From Proteromonas lacertae (Eukaryota; Sar; Bigyra; Opalinata; Proteromonadidae): 64,000 bases of DNA. A model generated the notes under the pieces. It was not told the origin of the DNA and ran no database searches. It saw only the letters and a program-made list of their open reading frames with translations. The DNA lies in NCBI GenBank assembly GCA_002245135.1, contig NGBS01000027.1:45086-109085 (forward strand), read 5' to 3'. A program made the translations under genes and the position numbers. Every line of letters starts with the position of its first letter. Positions within the stretch are counted from its first letter, which is position 1. Shown here one piece after another: positions 35,765-47,269 of this stretch.

Positions 35765-37435
35765 TTATTGACATAAACATCCACCAGCTTCACTTGGAGC
35801 ACTTCTGCCAACTTCATTCAAAACTGGAGCAGCTTCTATTCCTCTTTCATTCAATAAACATCGAAACCATAATAATCGATCTTTCGCTTTTTCTACATTC
35901 AAATTCTCTGGATTACTCCATAATCTTTCACTTACACTTGCTGCTCTTGGCCAAATTGTATTAAATATTACAGAACTATCTACTGTTTCACCCCACATAC
36001 AAGCTTCACCTCCTAATACTTTCTTTTCTTTTTCTTTATCATCAATTCCATTTAATGGATCATTATTATAAAATACTTCCCAGTTGTTATTCAAATCATC
36101 CAAATACCATTTCTTTGATATTATCACATTAAATCCACGATTGATTATTGACATTGTACTTGTTCCACCTAACCAGATTTGAATTATTGATTCAGTATTA
36201 TTTATTCCTTTTGGAATATGAGTTACTACTTCTTCCCAATTCATTGTCTTTTTATTATTATTTAATATTATTTTATGACTATTATCAACCATATATTTAT
36301 AAGTATCAGTTACATCATATCCATGTTTATTCATCCACTCTTTTATACGAGGAGTTTCATTCCAACACTTCATTGATACTTCATCACCACCTAAATGAAT
36401 ATAATTATCAGGAAATAATGAAGATATTTCACCAAATAATTGTTTTAATAAAGGCATTGTGTAATTACTACTTGGATCTAATGGTTCTAAACATGTTTCA
36501 CTTGGACATACTTCAGGATCTATTTATATAATAATTAATAATTTATACATTCTTTACACCATGACATCATATGGCCAGGAATATCAATTTCAGGAATTAT
36601 TCTTATACCTCTCTTTCGAGCATATTCTATTATATCTTTCATTTCTTTCTAAATAAATAAAAACAAATTTATTTATTTATTTATACTTGTGTATATCTTG
36701 ATGCATTATCATAACTAGAATCCCAAAACTTCGGTAAGGATTTTATTTCAGCTACAAATGCTTGATTATCACTTAAATGCCAATGTAATGTATTGAATTT
36801 CGCATAACTTAAACTGTCTATTACTTTCTTTAAGATTCTTTTGGGTAAAAAGTGACGAACTGAATCTATTAATACTCCTCGATACTATTATACACATTTA
36901 TTATATAATTAATACTGCAAAATATGGTTTATCAGAGATTATCCAAGGTGAGTCATGAATTATATATTGTTTTCTTGTTGAGTCATATGTCACTAACTGA
37001 GAAAAGGTCTCTAATCCATAATATGCACCATACACTGTAGAAGCTTCTATTATTGCACTTGGAGGAGAAACTGTGATATTTAAAGAATAACTCTCATCTA
37101 CTCCCATCTATTATTATTATTATTTTCATATCAAAATATTGAAATACTTGTAAATCAGCATTACAATCATCAACTCTCACTATAACAGAACTTAAAAAAG
37201 AAGAACTAATATCACCTTCTTCTTCATGTTCTCCAAATATTATTGCCTTGTATCTTGAGAAAGAATCTTCTAAATCTTTACAGGATATTTCACTTTTAAA
37301 TTCAAAAGAAAAACCTCTAACAAATAAATCGGTATTTCCACGATTATATTTATTAGGATAGGGCCATATTTTTAGTGTTGATTCACTTAAGCAGAAGTGC
37401 AGATAGATAAAAAAACAAAAAAACAAAAATATCAT
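35765..37435 (-). CDS. Beta-hexosaminidase (GH20), secreted or lysosomal, left-arm copy
   Basis: It removes terminal beta-linked GlcNAc or GalNAc, for instance from chitin fragments or glycans. Seen: an N-terminal signal peptide ([17 protein letters not shown]), the GH20b-like region with [17 protein letters not shown], then the catalytic domain with the Asp-Glu pair in [12 protein letters not shown]. It ends with [31 protein letters not shown] and a Cys-containing tail. About 520 residues over six exons, introns 30-45 nt. Divergent from the RPP40-like gene, 68 bp apart. The motif set is complete, so activity is expected. Confidence 0.92.
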
Positions 37436-37503
37436 TTTCTAAACGAATATATTGTCAAAATAGATTGTAATAATCATCATTTTCTCATTATATATAGATA
37501 GAA

Positions 37504-38636
37504 ATGAATAAAATAATATCAAAGAAATATAAATGTGGATCATATTCTGTTTTAGAAACAAATTCATTATCAAAGTCAGTAAAAACAAAGAAAGTGTTAA
37601 GAAAACATGAAATAACCACTCAGATAGGAATATTTATACCTCGAGGATTGATTGAAGATGTGTGTAATATAAAAGAATTAGTTGAAGAACTTTTCTACTA
37701 TAAAGCGACAGTTCCATTCTGTTATATTGTAAATGTATATTAATGTGTATATGAATTGTATATAGAAAGAATTTATCGAAGAATATATAAAGTCATGCAA
37801 TTGTTTTGTTTTATACTCCATAAACACTCCAACTCCTCCATGTAATTCAGTTTATGTAGTGAATGGAATACTGTATTTGTATATAGACAAAGATTCTTAT
37901 CAAACAATTGGATTAGATGGAAAGAAAATAAACAATAATTATTATGTAATAATCATCAATTTAAAACATTTAAACAATTCCTTTTATGAAAAATTAATAA
38001 GTAGTTTATCTGATGATCGAGTATATGATAATAATATAATAATGAATAGATGAATAAAATAACAGTAATAATGTCATATACAAACTCAGAAAATGGTAAA
38101 TGTTTATCAATGAATATACCACCAGATTACCAACCCAAACAAATCTACAATACATTTTCAATAACAGAATATAATTCAATCGAAATACCGAATTATGAAA
38201 GTGTAAATTCGAATTAAATAATAATAACTCAATGAAAGTACAAGAAAGTGAAATATGTAATATAAACAATCTCCTTGATTATATTGGGATGATTGAATGT
38301 AATATAGATGATATATTGTATGGAAATGAGAAAGATAGTTATATTTCTTCTTTTAATCCCTTAGATGGATATATATCTAATTGTGATGATGCAATACATA
38401 TGAAATGTAAAGGAGTATTTTCGTATGTATTTATTGAATGTTTAATGAGTATATTGAATAAGATTATAAACTCCAAACATTTATCATATTATTTATTGTC
38501 ATTATATGGATTGAATAATGATATTTGTTTAAAAGGATTAAATTGTCAATATATTAAGAAAGAAGAAGAAGTTGAAGATAATAATCTTCATTTGATCATG
38601 TTTGAAAATGATAAATCACTAATATATTGTGTATAA
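37504..38636 (+). CDS. Possible RPP40-like RNase P/MRP subunit, left-arm copy
   Basis: RPP40 is a protein subunit of nuclear RNase P/MRP, which process tRNA and rRNA. Seen: three exons (introns of about 37 and 28 nt near 37732 and 38021). A central GILYLYIDKDSYQTIGLDGKK block and a C-terminal NLHLIMFENDKSLIYCV strand resemble the family's conserved regions by memory; the middle is poorly conserved. The left copy has one A missing in a short A run near 38206 that shifts the frame; the right copy is open there. It is tail-to-tail with Argonaute, 90 bp apart. The function call is tentative. Confidence 0.45.
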
Positions 38637-38725
38637 TATTCTTTTGTTTTTGTATTATTTCATAAAAACACATAAATATGATGATGATAATGAGAATATA
38701 AGAATATAAAATGTTAGAATGAGTT

Positions 38726-41682
38726 TTATGAGAAATACATTGATTTTCTGATTCTTGGATTAACTACTATTGAAGTATCTGTTGTTTCTACATTGTTTAC
38801 TTTCACTGTTGATAATAATCTATATCTGTAAGCACATAAATCAGCATATTTCACACAGGGAGGAATAGATATACATTTTGTACATCGATTAAACAAATAA
38901 CATTCCCAATAGATTAATAAACTCAACTCATTCTCATTCCAATGTTTATCTTCATATAAAACAGTGTAACAAGCTGGATGTACTGTTCCTTGGAAACTGT
39001 TTTGACTTGATAAGTAGAATTGAAATCGATTCTTATCAATTATTGTATTATCTATCACTGTTCCACTTATTATATTGTGGTTTTTATCAATTGTTGATTG
39101 AACATCACTAAAGAATCTAGTGTGATGACGTTTATTTACTATCAAATAAGTCAATTCTATTCTTTTGTCTTTTCCAAAGATTTCTTCCATCGCTCTTTTT
39201 GTACTTGGAATTTCAGTTTCTGTTAATGTTATATTCTGAGATTCACTTACTCCATCTCTTTCAAATATTATTCTTTCAGGTAATATTCCTCTGTTATTCT
39301 TTAAATAATCAGTAAATAATACTTTTAACATATCTTCCAATTCACTGATTATCTCATTTCCACTATCTTGATATCTCACTTCACTTACATATTTAACACC
39401 ATCTTCATCCATTGAACAAACTACACAAGCGATGGATTTCATTTCACTCTTTTGTTTTGGATGACAAACATCACCACCAACAAGCATTGTTCTTTTTTCT
39501 CTCTATTATTAATATATTAATATATATATATACTATTGGATTCTTGATAGTTCCTGGAGATTTTGTACAGTAATTCATACCTCCACATTTAAGATTTAAC
39601 TTGATTATTATATTCGCTAAATATTGAATACCACCTTTCAAAGCTTTCGAAGGTATTAATACTTGACTTAATACTCCATGTATAACATCACAACTCATCT
39701 TTATTATCTTATATAACTCCATATCTTCATTTGGAATAAACACTATTATCAATTCAGGATTGTCTTTCTTCATTTCTTTATCAATACTTCTGCATATATT
39801 ATTCATATCTCTTATATCAACATTTATCACTCTCATATCATTTGGTAACGACATATTCATTTTTCTACCTGTATTTATCAAATCAGACATTATTTTACCA
39901 ATTCTATTAGAATTTCTATAATCACAATTGAATATTTTCCAAGATTTCTATCATCATAATAATCATCATATAATATTATATACTATTGTTGTTCCTTTAT
40001 ATAATTTCACATCTTTCAGATTATAACTTCCATTATTTGGTTTAATATCAGTATTATTGAAATGAATGGATGGAGATGGAAGATGATGAGCTTCACACTA
40101 TTAATAACATATATAAACAATATAGATTTATACTTTTATCATTTCTCTTTCTATTCTTGTTGATAAATCATTGTTTATTGCATTATATATTCCAACATTA
40201 TTATTACTGATATTTTCGATCTTTCTTCTTAATATATCAGGTTTAAATGCACTGGCTTTTATCATCTCAGCTTGTTCATAAGGTGTTAACTTCTTGGTAT
40301 ATCTTTGATTACTTTCAATCTTACATACTTCCATTGGCATACTACAATTATTCTGTAAGATTAATAATGGAAGATTTGGATATGATAATCTAATATTATA
40401 AGTATTATTAAAATAGTCATTCACATTTATCATATTTCCATCAATTGCAAATCTGTTTAACATATAATAATAATTATTATTATATATATACTGTGTAGTA
40501 ATTGCATTTAAATTGGAGATATTCTTGATTTTATACTTTCGACAAAATCCTTGATGATTACATTCAATTGTTGTTTCTTTCAATACTTTTAATAAATCTT
40601 TCAATTCATTATTGTTTAATCCTCTTCCAAATCCTCTTAAATCATCAATATTCACAACTTTCTTAAATATTTCTAATACACTACAATCATCAATAAACAC
40701 ACTACATGTTGGACATATATTCAATGTTAAACCAATATCACTAATATGTAATCCCATATTAAATCCACCTGTACATATTGATAAACCTTTTCCTATACTC
40801 TTCATATTCATTCTATTCATATCATAAAATCCATTTCCTATATCTAAATATCTACTTTTCTCATAATCTCGTAAGATATTGGATAATACACTCATCTCCA
40901 ATTCAGGGATTCCATTCATTCTTACACCATATTCATTTATCATATTCAAATCTATCACTTGATTTGTATCACTTAATTTCACATTAAACTATTCGATTGT
41001 GATTATTTCCTTCAATTAAGGTTATTCGCTTATTCTCTAATGATGTTTCATTTAATCTTACATTACTGTATAACATCTTATCTCCATTATAATACAGCTT
41101 TAAACCATTTCCTATATTCATTTCTTTTTCAATTTCACTTTTACATACACTCCAAATATTCATCTTTAATATCTTTGGGAAATGCTCTTCATCTCTTTCA
41201 TCACTCATCTTTACATCATAACTGTAAATTACAACATCACTTTTTCTGATATTCACTTTAAATCGGTTACTTATCACTTCAAATTTTTGACCTAAACTGA
41301 TATGATTAACAAACTTTGGAAAAGGACTTTCGATCATACGACCAATTGCTGATACACTGCCACTAACACTGACACTACTACTACTACTAATCGGTAAAAC
41401 ATTAGTTTTACTTTCAATTTCAGATGATTTTGTTTCATTACACAATCTTGTGCTTGAAGGAAGTCCAACAGCAACATTTCTTTCTACACCATTAACAGGA
41501 GCTGGAGGTGGTTGTGGAACTGACGTAGAACTTACACTGGCTGATTCAAAAATCACTTCTCGACCTTCAGCAATACATTCATTACATCTACACTCGTTCT
41601 TCTTCTTAAGCTGCTTTTTACTAAAGCACTTACTGGCTAATGTTCTTCCACAAGCTTTACAAAAATGATTTTCTGAATTCAT
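38726..41682 (-). CDS. Argonaute with N-terminal Stc1-like zinc finger, left-arm copy
   Basis: The small-RNA effector of RNA silencing. Seen: about 950 residues. Residues 1-45 form a Cys cluster, CKACGR ... CFSKKQLKKKNECRC then NEC, like the Stc1 zinc finger. N/PAZ regions follow, then the linker SMPMEVCKIESNQRYTKKLT. The MID pocket has Y and K in LYKIIKMSCDVIHGVLSQ, and KLNLKCGG. PIWI has the catalytic Asp in GGDVCHP, Glu in GNEIISEL and Asp in FERDGVSE; the fourth position (His in human AGO2) is Cys in HPACYTVLYED. The chain ends KSMYFS. Introns lie near 41000, 40110, 39960 and 39510-39540. The PIWI exons are in frame in this copy. Confidence 0.9.
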
Positions 41683-41843
41683 AATTCTTTAGCAGATTAA
41701 GTGTCACACATCTACATTCTAGGATTTCTACATTTCTATTGTCATTCACTGTGAAATTCCATTTTTTGTTAATGAAACCCATATAATTTTGAAATTAAAT
41801 TATTTTTTGAATAAATTATCATAAATCAATAAATCAATTAACT

Positions 41844-42914
41844 ATGATAAAATTAAAAAGTCTATTACAATCTTTTCCTCCTTTGTCATCATTATCATCA
41901 TCGAAATCAGTAAAATTGAAAAGCAAGAGTATTTTAGGAAGTGTGTTTGGTTCAATGGTAGGAGATGCATTTGGATCATATTGGGAATTGAAAACTCCTC
42001 CAATGAATGAAGAAGAAATGAAGTTAGCTTGTGAATTTCCCAAAGGTAGTGTTAGTGGTAGAGGTGCCGGTCAAATAACTGATGATAGTGAGATGATGAT
42101 GTGCATATTATATAATTTATATAAGAATGAAAGAAATGTTTATCCTTTACATGAAATATGTAAAAGTTATAATGAATGGTATAAAAGTAATCCTCCTGAT
42201 TTAGGAATAACAACGAAGAATAGTTTAAGTGAATTTGATGAAATGGAATTTAGAGATGATAATGAAATAATGGAGATAATAAATAATCGAGATATAAAGA
42301 AGAATAAAAGTAAATCAAATGGTTGTTTAATGAGATGTAATATAATAGGAGTTTGGTATTATAATGAAAGTAAAGAAATAATCGATAAATATAGTCGATT
42401 AGACAGTGGAATAACTCACAATAATGAAATATGTAAAGAAGTTTGTAGTGTATATAATATATGTATAAGTGAAATAATTAAGAGTAGTGAAAATGATAAT
42501 GATGATGAAAGAATAAATATAATATTGAATGAATTAAAAGATTATTGTAAATTACATGATTATGATATATGTTTAGAATGGATATTAGAAGGAATGGAAG
42601 AAGAATTAAAAATAAATGTGAATGAACATAATGGTTATATAAAATATGGGTTTGTATTGAGTATTTACTGTTTAAATCATAAATTTGATTATGAGAAAAG
42701 TATGAAATTTGTATTAAAACTAGGTGGAGATAGTGATACAAATTGTTGTATAGTAGGTGGAATAATAGGTTGTTATAATAAGTTAGATAATATTCCTTTA
42801 TATTGGATAGAGAAAGTATTAAATTCTCCTTATGATGATAGTTATTTAAATGGAGGAGAAAAATACTATCCAAGTGAAGTATTGAAATATTTATCGAAGT
42901 TGGAAATAGTTTAA
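41844..42914 (+). CDS. ADP-ribosylglycohydrolase family protein, left-arm copy
   Basis: Members remove ADP-ribose from proteins or O-acetyl-ADP-ribose, using two metal ions. Seen: a single intron-free frame of 356 residues, the family opening GSVFGSMVGDAFGSYWE, the metal-site motif QITDDSEMMM, and the second metal site LGGDSDTNCCIVGGIIG. These are all hallmarks of the DraG/ARH fold. It is divergent from Argonaute (161 bp between starts). The right-arm copy differs by one residue near the N-terminus (Ser6 here, Asn there). Lack of introns is unusual in this window. Confidence 0.9.
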   Translation: MIKLKSLLQSFPPLSSLSSSKSVKLKSKSILGSVFGSMVGDAFGSYWELKTPPMNEEEMKLACEFPKGSVSGRGAGQITDDSEMMMCILYNLYKNERNVYPLHEICKSYNEWYKSNPPDLGITTKNSLSEFDEMEFRDDNEIMEIINNRDIKKNKSKSNGCLMRCNIIGVWYYNESKEIIDKYSRLDSGITHNNEICKEVCSVYNICISEIIKSSENDNDDERINIILNELKDYCKLHDYDICLEWILEGMEEELKINVNEHNGYIKYGFVLSIYCLNHKFDYEKSMKFVLKLGGDSDTNCCIVGGIIGCYNKLDNIPLYWIEKVLNSPYDDSYLNGGEKYYPSEVLKYLSKLEIV

Positions 42915-42995
42915 TTAAAAAACTATGTTTGTATTTAGTTGTTTTTTAATACTTGATATAACTTTTATGATAAAATAATATAATTTTATATTTGA

Positions 42996-43301
42996 ATAGA
43001 TATTGTAATGAGTGAGAATGTGTTAAATGTGATTATAGAAAGATTAAATCATTATAAACCATTAGAAAATATGAATATATCAGGAAATGAATTAAATGAA
43101 AGAGAATTGAGGTTAATGAAAGAAAATAAAGAAGTATTTGATTGTTTAGATGAATTATCAATAACAGTGAAAGAGAATATAGATAAATCAAAATTGAAAT
43201 CATTTTTAGAAACATTTACATCAATTGGAATAATGAAAATAGATGGAATTGGAGAAGATGAGAAGAAAGATATATCAAAATATTATTTGAATATTAAGTA
43301 A
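42996..43301 (+). other. Orphan LRR terminal exon, left arm
   Basis: This exon resembles the last exon of the pseudokinase-LRR gene (35219-35521). Both read N-E-L-N-E, then DELSITVKE or QELSITLKE, SFLETF..SIGI and a C-terminal LNIK or FNIK. It follows a 3' splice site (TTTGAATAG|ATATTG) as in the full gene, but no other LRR exon lies upstream; the ADP-ribosylglycohydrolase gene does. It may be a gene relic or an exchange reservoir. An ATG at 43008 could allow a 97-residue protein. Confidence 0.7.
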
Positions 43302-43357
43302 TTGAATTAATAAATGTTTTTGTTGGGTAGAAATGATAATAATATTAAAAAATAAAG

Positions 43358-43467
43358 ATTTAGATTTGTTAGTTGCTTATCATGAAAAGAAAGAACTACC
43401 TCCTGAAATTGAAGGATGTAAATTAGTTGAATCGTGTGATGATAATATGTTAGGTTCAATTGAGTAA
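43358..43467 (+). pseudogene. Remnant tail of DDM1/HELLS-like helicase, left arm
   Basis: These 110 bases match the last codons of the right-arm helicase ([20 protein letters not shown] to the stop) and nothing more of it. Upstream the sequence switches to the orphan LRR region. It marks the inner edge of a deletion of about 2.6 kb in the left arm. Confidence 0.9.
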
Positions 43468-43590
43468 ATTTGAAAAAAATATAAAAAGTGATATTTTTAA
43501 TATTAAAATGTTGTATTATGATGATGATAATTTTGAGTAATAAAAAGTGGTAATTTATAAGAAAAGAATGATGAATAAAAAGAAAAAAAT

Positions 43591-43664
43591 CTCTTCCGGA
43601 CGGGATTGAACCGTCGACCTTACGGTTAACAGCCGTACGCTCTAACCAGCTGAGCTACGGAAGA
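43591..43664 (-). tRNA. tRNA-Asn (GTT), left arm
   Basis: A 74-base cloverleaf, intron-less: acceptor TCTTCCG/CGGAAGA, D arm GCTC...GAGC, anticodon stem TACGG/CCGTA with loop CTGTTAA (anticodon GTT), T arm GACGG TTCAATC CCGTC and discriminator G. Identical to the right-arm copy. Confidence 0.97.
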
Positions 43665-43710
43665 TTTGAATTTTATTTTCAATATACATTTATAAACTTT
43701 ATTTTTCTTT

Positions 43711-43920
43711 TTATAAATGAGATTAATATATTCATAATAATAGTACATCAACTTGTTTACGATTATCATTAACCCAATATTTGAAGAAAATAAAGAATTA
43801 ATGGCTATTGAAGATAAAGATAAGGTATCTTGCTAAGAATTCATTTTGAAATTTTGTTGTGTTGTTATAAATAACTTAATATAAATGATATAGTGGTTTC
43901 TTCATCTTAAATAAAGAAAT
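43711..43920. other. Unique spacer at the centre of the palindrome
   Basis: About 210 bp that are not mirrored. AT-rich, without a clear exon or RNA gene. The arms are identical up to both edges apart from a few bases. Confidence 0.9.
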
Positions 43921-43966
43921 AAAGAAAAATAAAGTTTATAAAAGCATATTGAAAATAAAATTCAAA

Positions 43967-44040
43967 TCTTCCGTAGCTCAGCTGGTTAGAGCGTACGGCT
44001 GTTAACCGTAAGGTCGACGGTTCAATCCCGTCCGGAAGAG
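43967..44040 (+). tRNA. tRNA-Asn (GTT), right arm
   Basis: Same 74-base cloverleaf as the left copy, in opposite orientation, with anticodon GTT and discriminator G. Confidence 0.97.
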
Positions 44041-44163
44041 ATTTTTTTCTTTTTATTCATCATTCTTTTCTTATAAATCACCACTTTTTATTATTTAAAA
44101 TTATCATCATCATAATACAACATTTTAATATTAAAAATATCACTTTTTATATTTTTTTCAAAT

Positions 44164-46217
44164 TTACTCAATTGAACCTAACATATTATCATCACATGAT
44201 TCAACTAATTTACATCCTTCAATTTCAGGAGGTAGTTCTTTCTTTTCGTGATAAGCAACTAACAAATCTAAATCACTATCACTAATCTCCTTTGGATCTT
44301 CTACATTCTCTACTTCATTATTTAAACTAGGTATAATCAATGATATTAAAGTATTCTTCTTCTTTTCTGTATTAGATTTACCAATAATAATCTGCTGCCA
44401 AATCCTTTTTCTTTTGCGCAACATTATACATCCTAGTATCAATTGAATTCCTAGTTAATAATCTATATATAACCACAGGTTTAGTTTGACCATATCGATG
44501 ACATCGATCTATTGCTTGAATATCTTCTTGAGGATTCCAATCATTATCATAAATAATAACGGTGTCAGCACTTGATAGATTAATGCCAATACCACCAGCT
44601 CTTGTACTTACTAAGAAGATAAAACAATCATTATTATTGTTATAACTATCTATTATTGACTGTCTAGTGGATGCAGTAACAGAACCATCTAATCTTACAT
44701 AACTATATCCTTTATAATTCAACAAATCTTCAATACAATCTAATACTCTTGTCATTTGAGAGAATATCAACACTTTATGATTATATTTCCTTAATAATAA
44801 TAATAATTTGTTTAATAATATGAATTTACCACAATCGTTGATTAGATTATCATCTGTTTTGTTTTGATTATTAGTTTCTCGTTCATGTATAAGATATGGA
44901 TGGTTTATACACTTTCTTAAATCCATTACCAAGTTTCTCAATATATTTGAGTTAATTTGTAATTTCTGTTGTTGGATTAATGTAATAAAATTATCTTTTT
45001 CATATAACATCTTAATTAAATCATTTTGATAAGGAGAAGTATTACAATATAACAAATACTCTCTTTTCGTTGGTAATGGAGTGTTTATATCTGATTTTAT
45101 TCTTCTAAGGAAAAATGGACCAATTACCTTACGTAATTTATCAATCATTTGCTGTTTGATCATATCATTTTCACCTTCATATCTACTGAAATCAAAACTA
45201 TATAATATTATATATATATATAATATTATTATTATTACAATACCTTTCCAAAAATAGATTAACATCTCTGAATATTTCAGGTAATAGAAAGTGTAATAAT
45301 GACCACAATTCCGTCAAATTATTCTGTAACGGTGTTCCTGTTAATAATAATCTATTCGTTACACTTAAATCAGTATTACAATATTCACACAATGTAAAAA
45401 GACACTGGTGAAGTTGAGAATTGGAATTTTTAATTCTATGAGCTTCATCTACTACTACATAGATGAAATTTAATACACTCAATTTCCTATAACAATTAAT
45501 AAATATTTATACTTTGAATATTGTTTGAGAGTTTCATAAGATGTTAATACAACAGGAAAATTCTTTGTTTTATAAGTTTTTAGTTTTTTATATAATTCTT
45601 TCTTATAGTTAATATCACCATAAAATTTCACTGTTGGAAGTGCTGGAGCCCATTTTGCAAACTCATTTAACCAATTATCTAATGTTGATACTGGTACAAC
45701 TATTAATACTGGTCCCCAAACTTGTACTTCTCTTAAATGTGCTAAAAATCCAATTACTTGTATTGTTTTACCTAATCCCATCTCATCTGCTAATAATCCA
45801 TTTGATCCACTTTCATATAATCTGTTTAACCAATTTATACCTTTTAACTGATGTGGATAAAGACTATAAAATGTATATATGAGGGAAAAAAAGAAATATA
45901 CATTCCTCCTGTTAACAAAGAAGGTTGTCTATCTATAATTGTAGATTCATCTGACACTAAAATATTCTCTATTGCTTCAGAATATGTTAATGCTGCTGTT
46001 ACTAATTGATTGGCAACTTCATTTGTCTGACTGGTTGTATTATTCTGTGCCTTAGAAGTAAATTCCGCTTTATCAATATCATCAACTGAATCAACAACAC
46101 TAGTTGGACTTAAATGAACTACTTTTCTTGTTTTACTAGGTTTAATCTCTTCATCCTATTATAATAAAAATAACATAATACTGTGCGTCTTTTTATTTTC
46201 ACTACAAATTGATCCAT
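44164..46217 (-). CDS. DDM1/HELLS (LSH)-like SNF2 chromatin-remodelling ATPase
   Basis: An ATP-driven nucleosome remodeller; DDM1/LSH proteins support DNA methylation and heterochromatin. Seen: a 12-codon first exon from the ATG at 46215-46217, then [18 protein letters not shown] and motif [11 protein letters not shown]. Motif II is [12 protein letters not shown] is [20 protein letters not shown] is [18 protein letters not shown], and VI is [15 protein letters not shown]. About 640 residues, introns 25-50 nt. The helicase block ([19 protein letters not shown]) resembles LSH/DDM1 most, but ISWI is a possible alternative. Single copy here: the left arm keeps only its tail. Two E2F-type sites lie just upstream. 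Confidence 0.85.
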
Positions 46218-46231
46218 TCAGAAATTATTTA

Positions 46232-46243
46232 TTTGGCGCGAAA
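46232..46243. promoter_or_regulatory. Perfect E2F/DP consensus upstream of the DDM1/HELLS-like gene
   Basis: TTTGGCGCGAAA lies about 15 bp before the start codon of the minus-strand helicase gene. It is the canonical palindromic E2F site in otherwise extremely AT-poor-GC sequence, so chance is unlikely. Confidence 0.7.
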
Positions 46244-46250
46244 ATGATAC

Positions 46251-46265
46251 TTTTTCGCTCCAAAA
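46251..46265 (-). promoter_or_regulatory. Second E2F-like site upstream of the DDM1/HELLS-like gene
   Basis: On the minus strand this reads TTTTGGAGCGAAAAA, one base from the TTTGGCGCGAAA core, 7 bp beyond the first site. Confidence 0.5.
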
Positions 46266-46413
46266 CATTTTATAGATTTACGTTGTATATATTATTCTAT
46301 AATAAGGACATACCAACAAAAAAGGTAAAAACATAACTCTTCTAACATTAATTAAATTTAATGATATAAATATTATTAGTTTTCAAAGTATAAATGCTTT
46401 TAATAAATTATAA

Positions 46414-46659
46414 TCATTTCTGTGACCTTTCTATTGCAAGAACAAACTCTCTAAAACCAATCTTCCCATCTTTATTCAAATCTGCGTAGTGCATAATATC
46501 ATTAATTGCTTTTGGATCTGGATTAATTCCAACCATTTCACACATTGGTCTTAATTCTTTGGCATCAATAAATCTAAACAAAAAATGTAAATATAAACTA
46601 TACCCATTGTTATTAATATCAAAAGAATCAAATACTTTTTTCATTTTCTCTTGACTCAT
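46414..46659 (-). CDS. Small EF-hand calcium-binding protein
   Basis: Seen: two exons joined across a 29-nt intron near 46575-46603 give about 72 residues with two EF-hands. The first loop is DINNNGFIDAKE, formed across the splice; the second is DLNKDGKIGFRE. The loops keep Asp/Asn and Glu at the ligand positions, so both may bind Ca2+. It is a centrin or calmodulin half in size. Present only in the right arm. The stop is TGA at 46414-46416. Confidence 0.8.
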   Translation of the reverse strand: MSQEKMKKVFDSFDINNNGYSLYLHFLFRFIDAKELRPMCEMVGINPDPKAINDIMHYADLNKDGKIGFREFVLAIERSQK

Positions 46660-46892
46660 TATAGAATAGAATTAATGTTAATAATTAGAACAAAAAAGAA
46701 AAAATAAAATAAACCAATTATATCAAACTTTCAGCTTGAAAATCTATAATGAATAATAATAAAAAAATATCGCATGATATGATTTTTTACACAAAATAAT
46801 ATATTATATAGAAATGTTAGATTGTAGCATCTTTTCCTAGAGGAAATACATATTTATGAAACAAAATGTAAAACATTTATATTTATTCAATA

Positions 46893-47175
46893 TTAAAATA
46901 ATCTTTTGATAATATCTTTCTTCTCATCTTCTCCAATTCCATCTATTTTCATTATTCCAATTGATGTAAATGTTTCTAAAAATGATTTCAATTCTGATTT
47001 ATCTATATTCTCTTTCACTGTTATTAATAATTCATCTAAACAATCAAATACTTCTTATTTCTTTCATTAACCTCAATTCTCTTTCATTTAATTCATTTCC
47101 TGATATATTCATATTTTCTAATGGTTTATAATGATTTAATCTTTCTATAATCACATTTAACACATTCACATTCAT
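46893..47175 (-). pseudogene. Orphan LRR terminal exon, right arm, frame-broken
   Basis: Mirror of 42996-43301. Two short T-run deletions (near 47050) shift the frame, and the end differs from the left copy, stopping at 46893. The upstream ADP-ribosylglycohydrolase neighbour is mirrored too. Confidence 0.75.
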
Positions 47176-47269
47176 TACCAATATCTATTCAAATATAAAA
47201 TTATATTATTTTATCATAAAAGTTATATCAAGTATTAAAAAACAACTAAATACAAACATAATTTTTTAA

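Larger units (their letters stand above)
26266..43710 (+). repeat. Left arm of giant inverted repeat
   Basis: This stretch recurs reverse-complemented at 43921-64000. Base 26266 pairs with 64000, and 43710 with 43921. Gene order is mirrored throughout, and most coding differences are single bases. It lacks about 2.6 kb present in the right arm (helicase body and EF-hand gene). The outer boundary cannot be set because the partner runs off the window. Confidence 0.95.
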
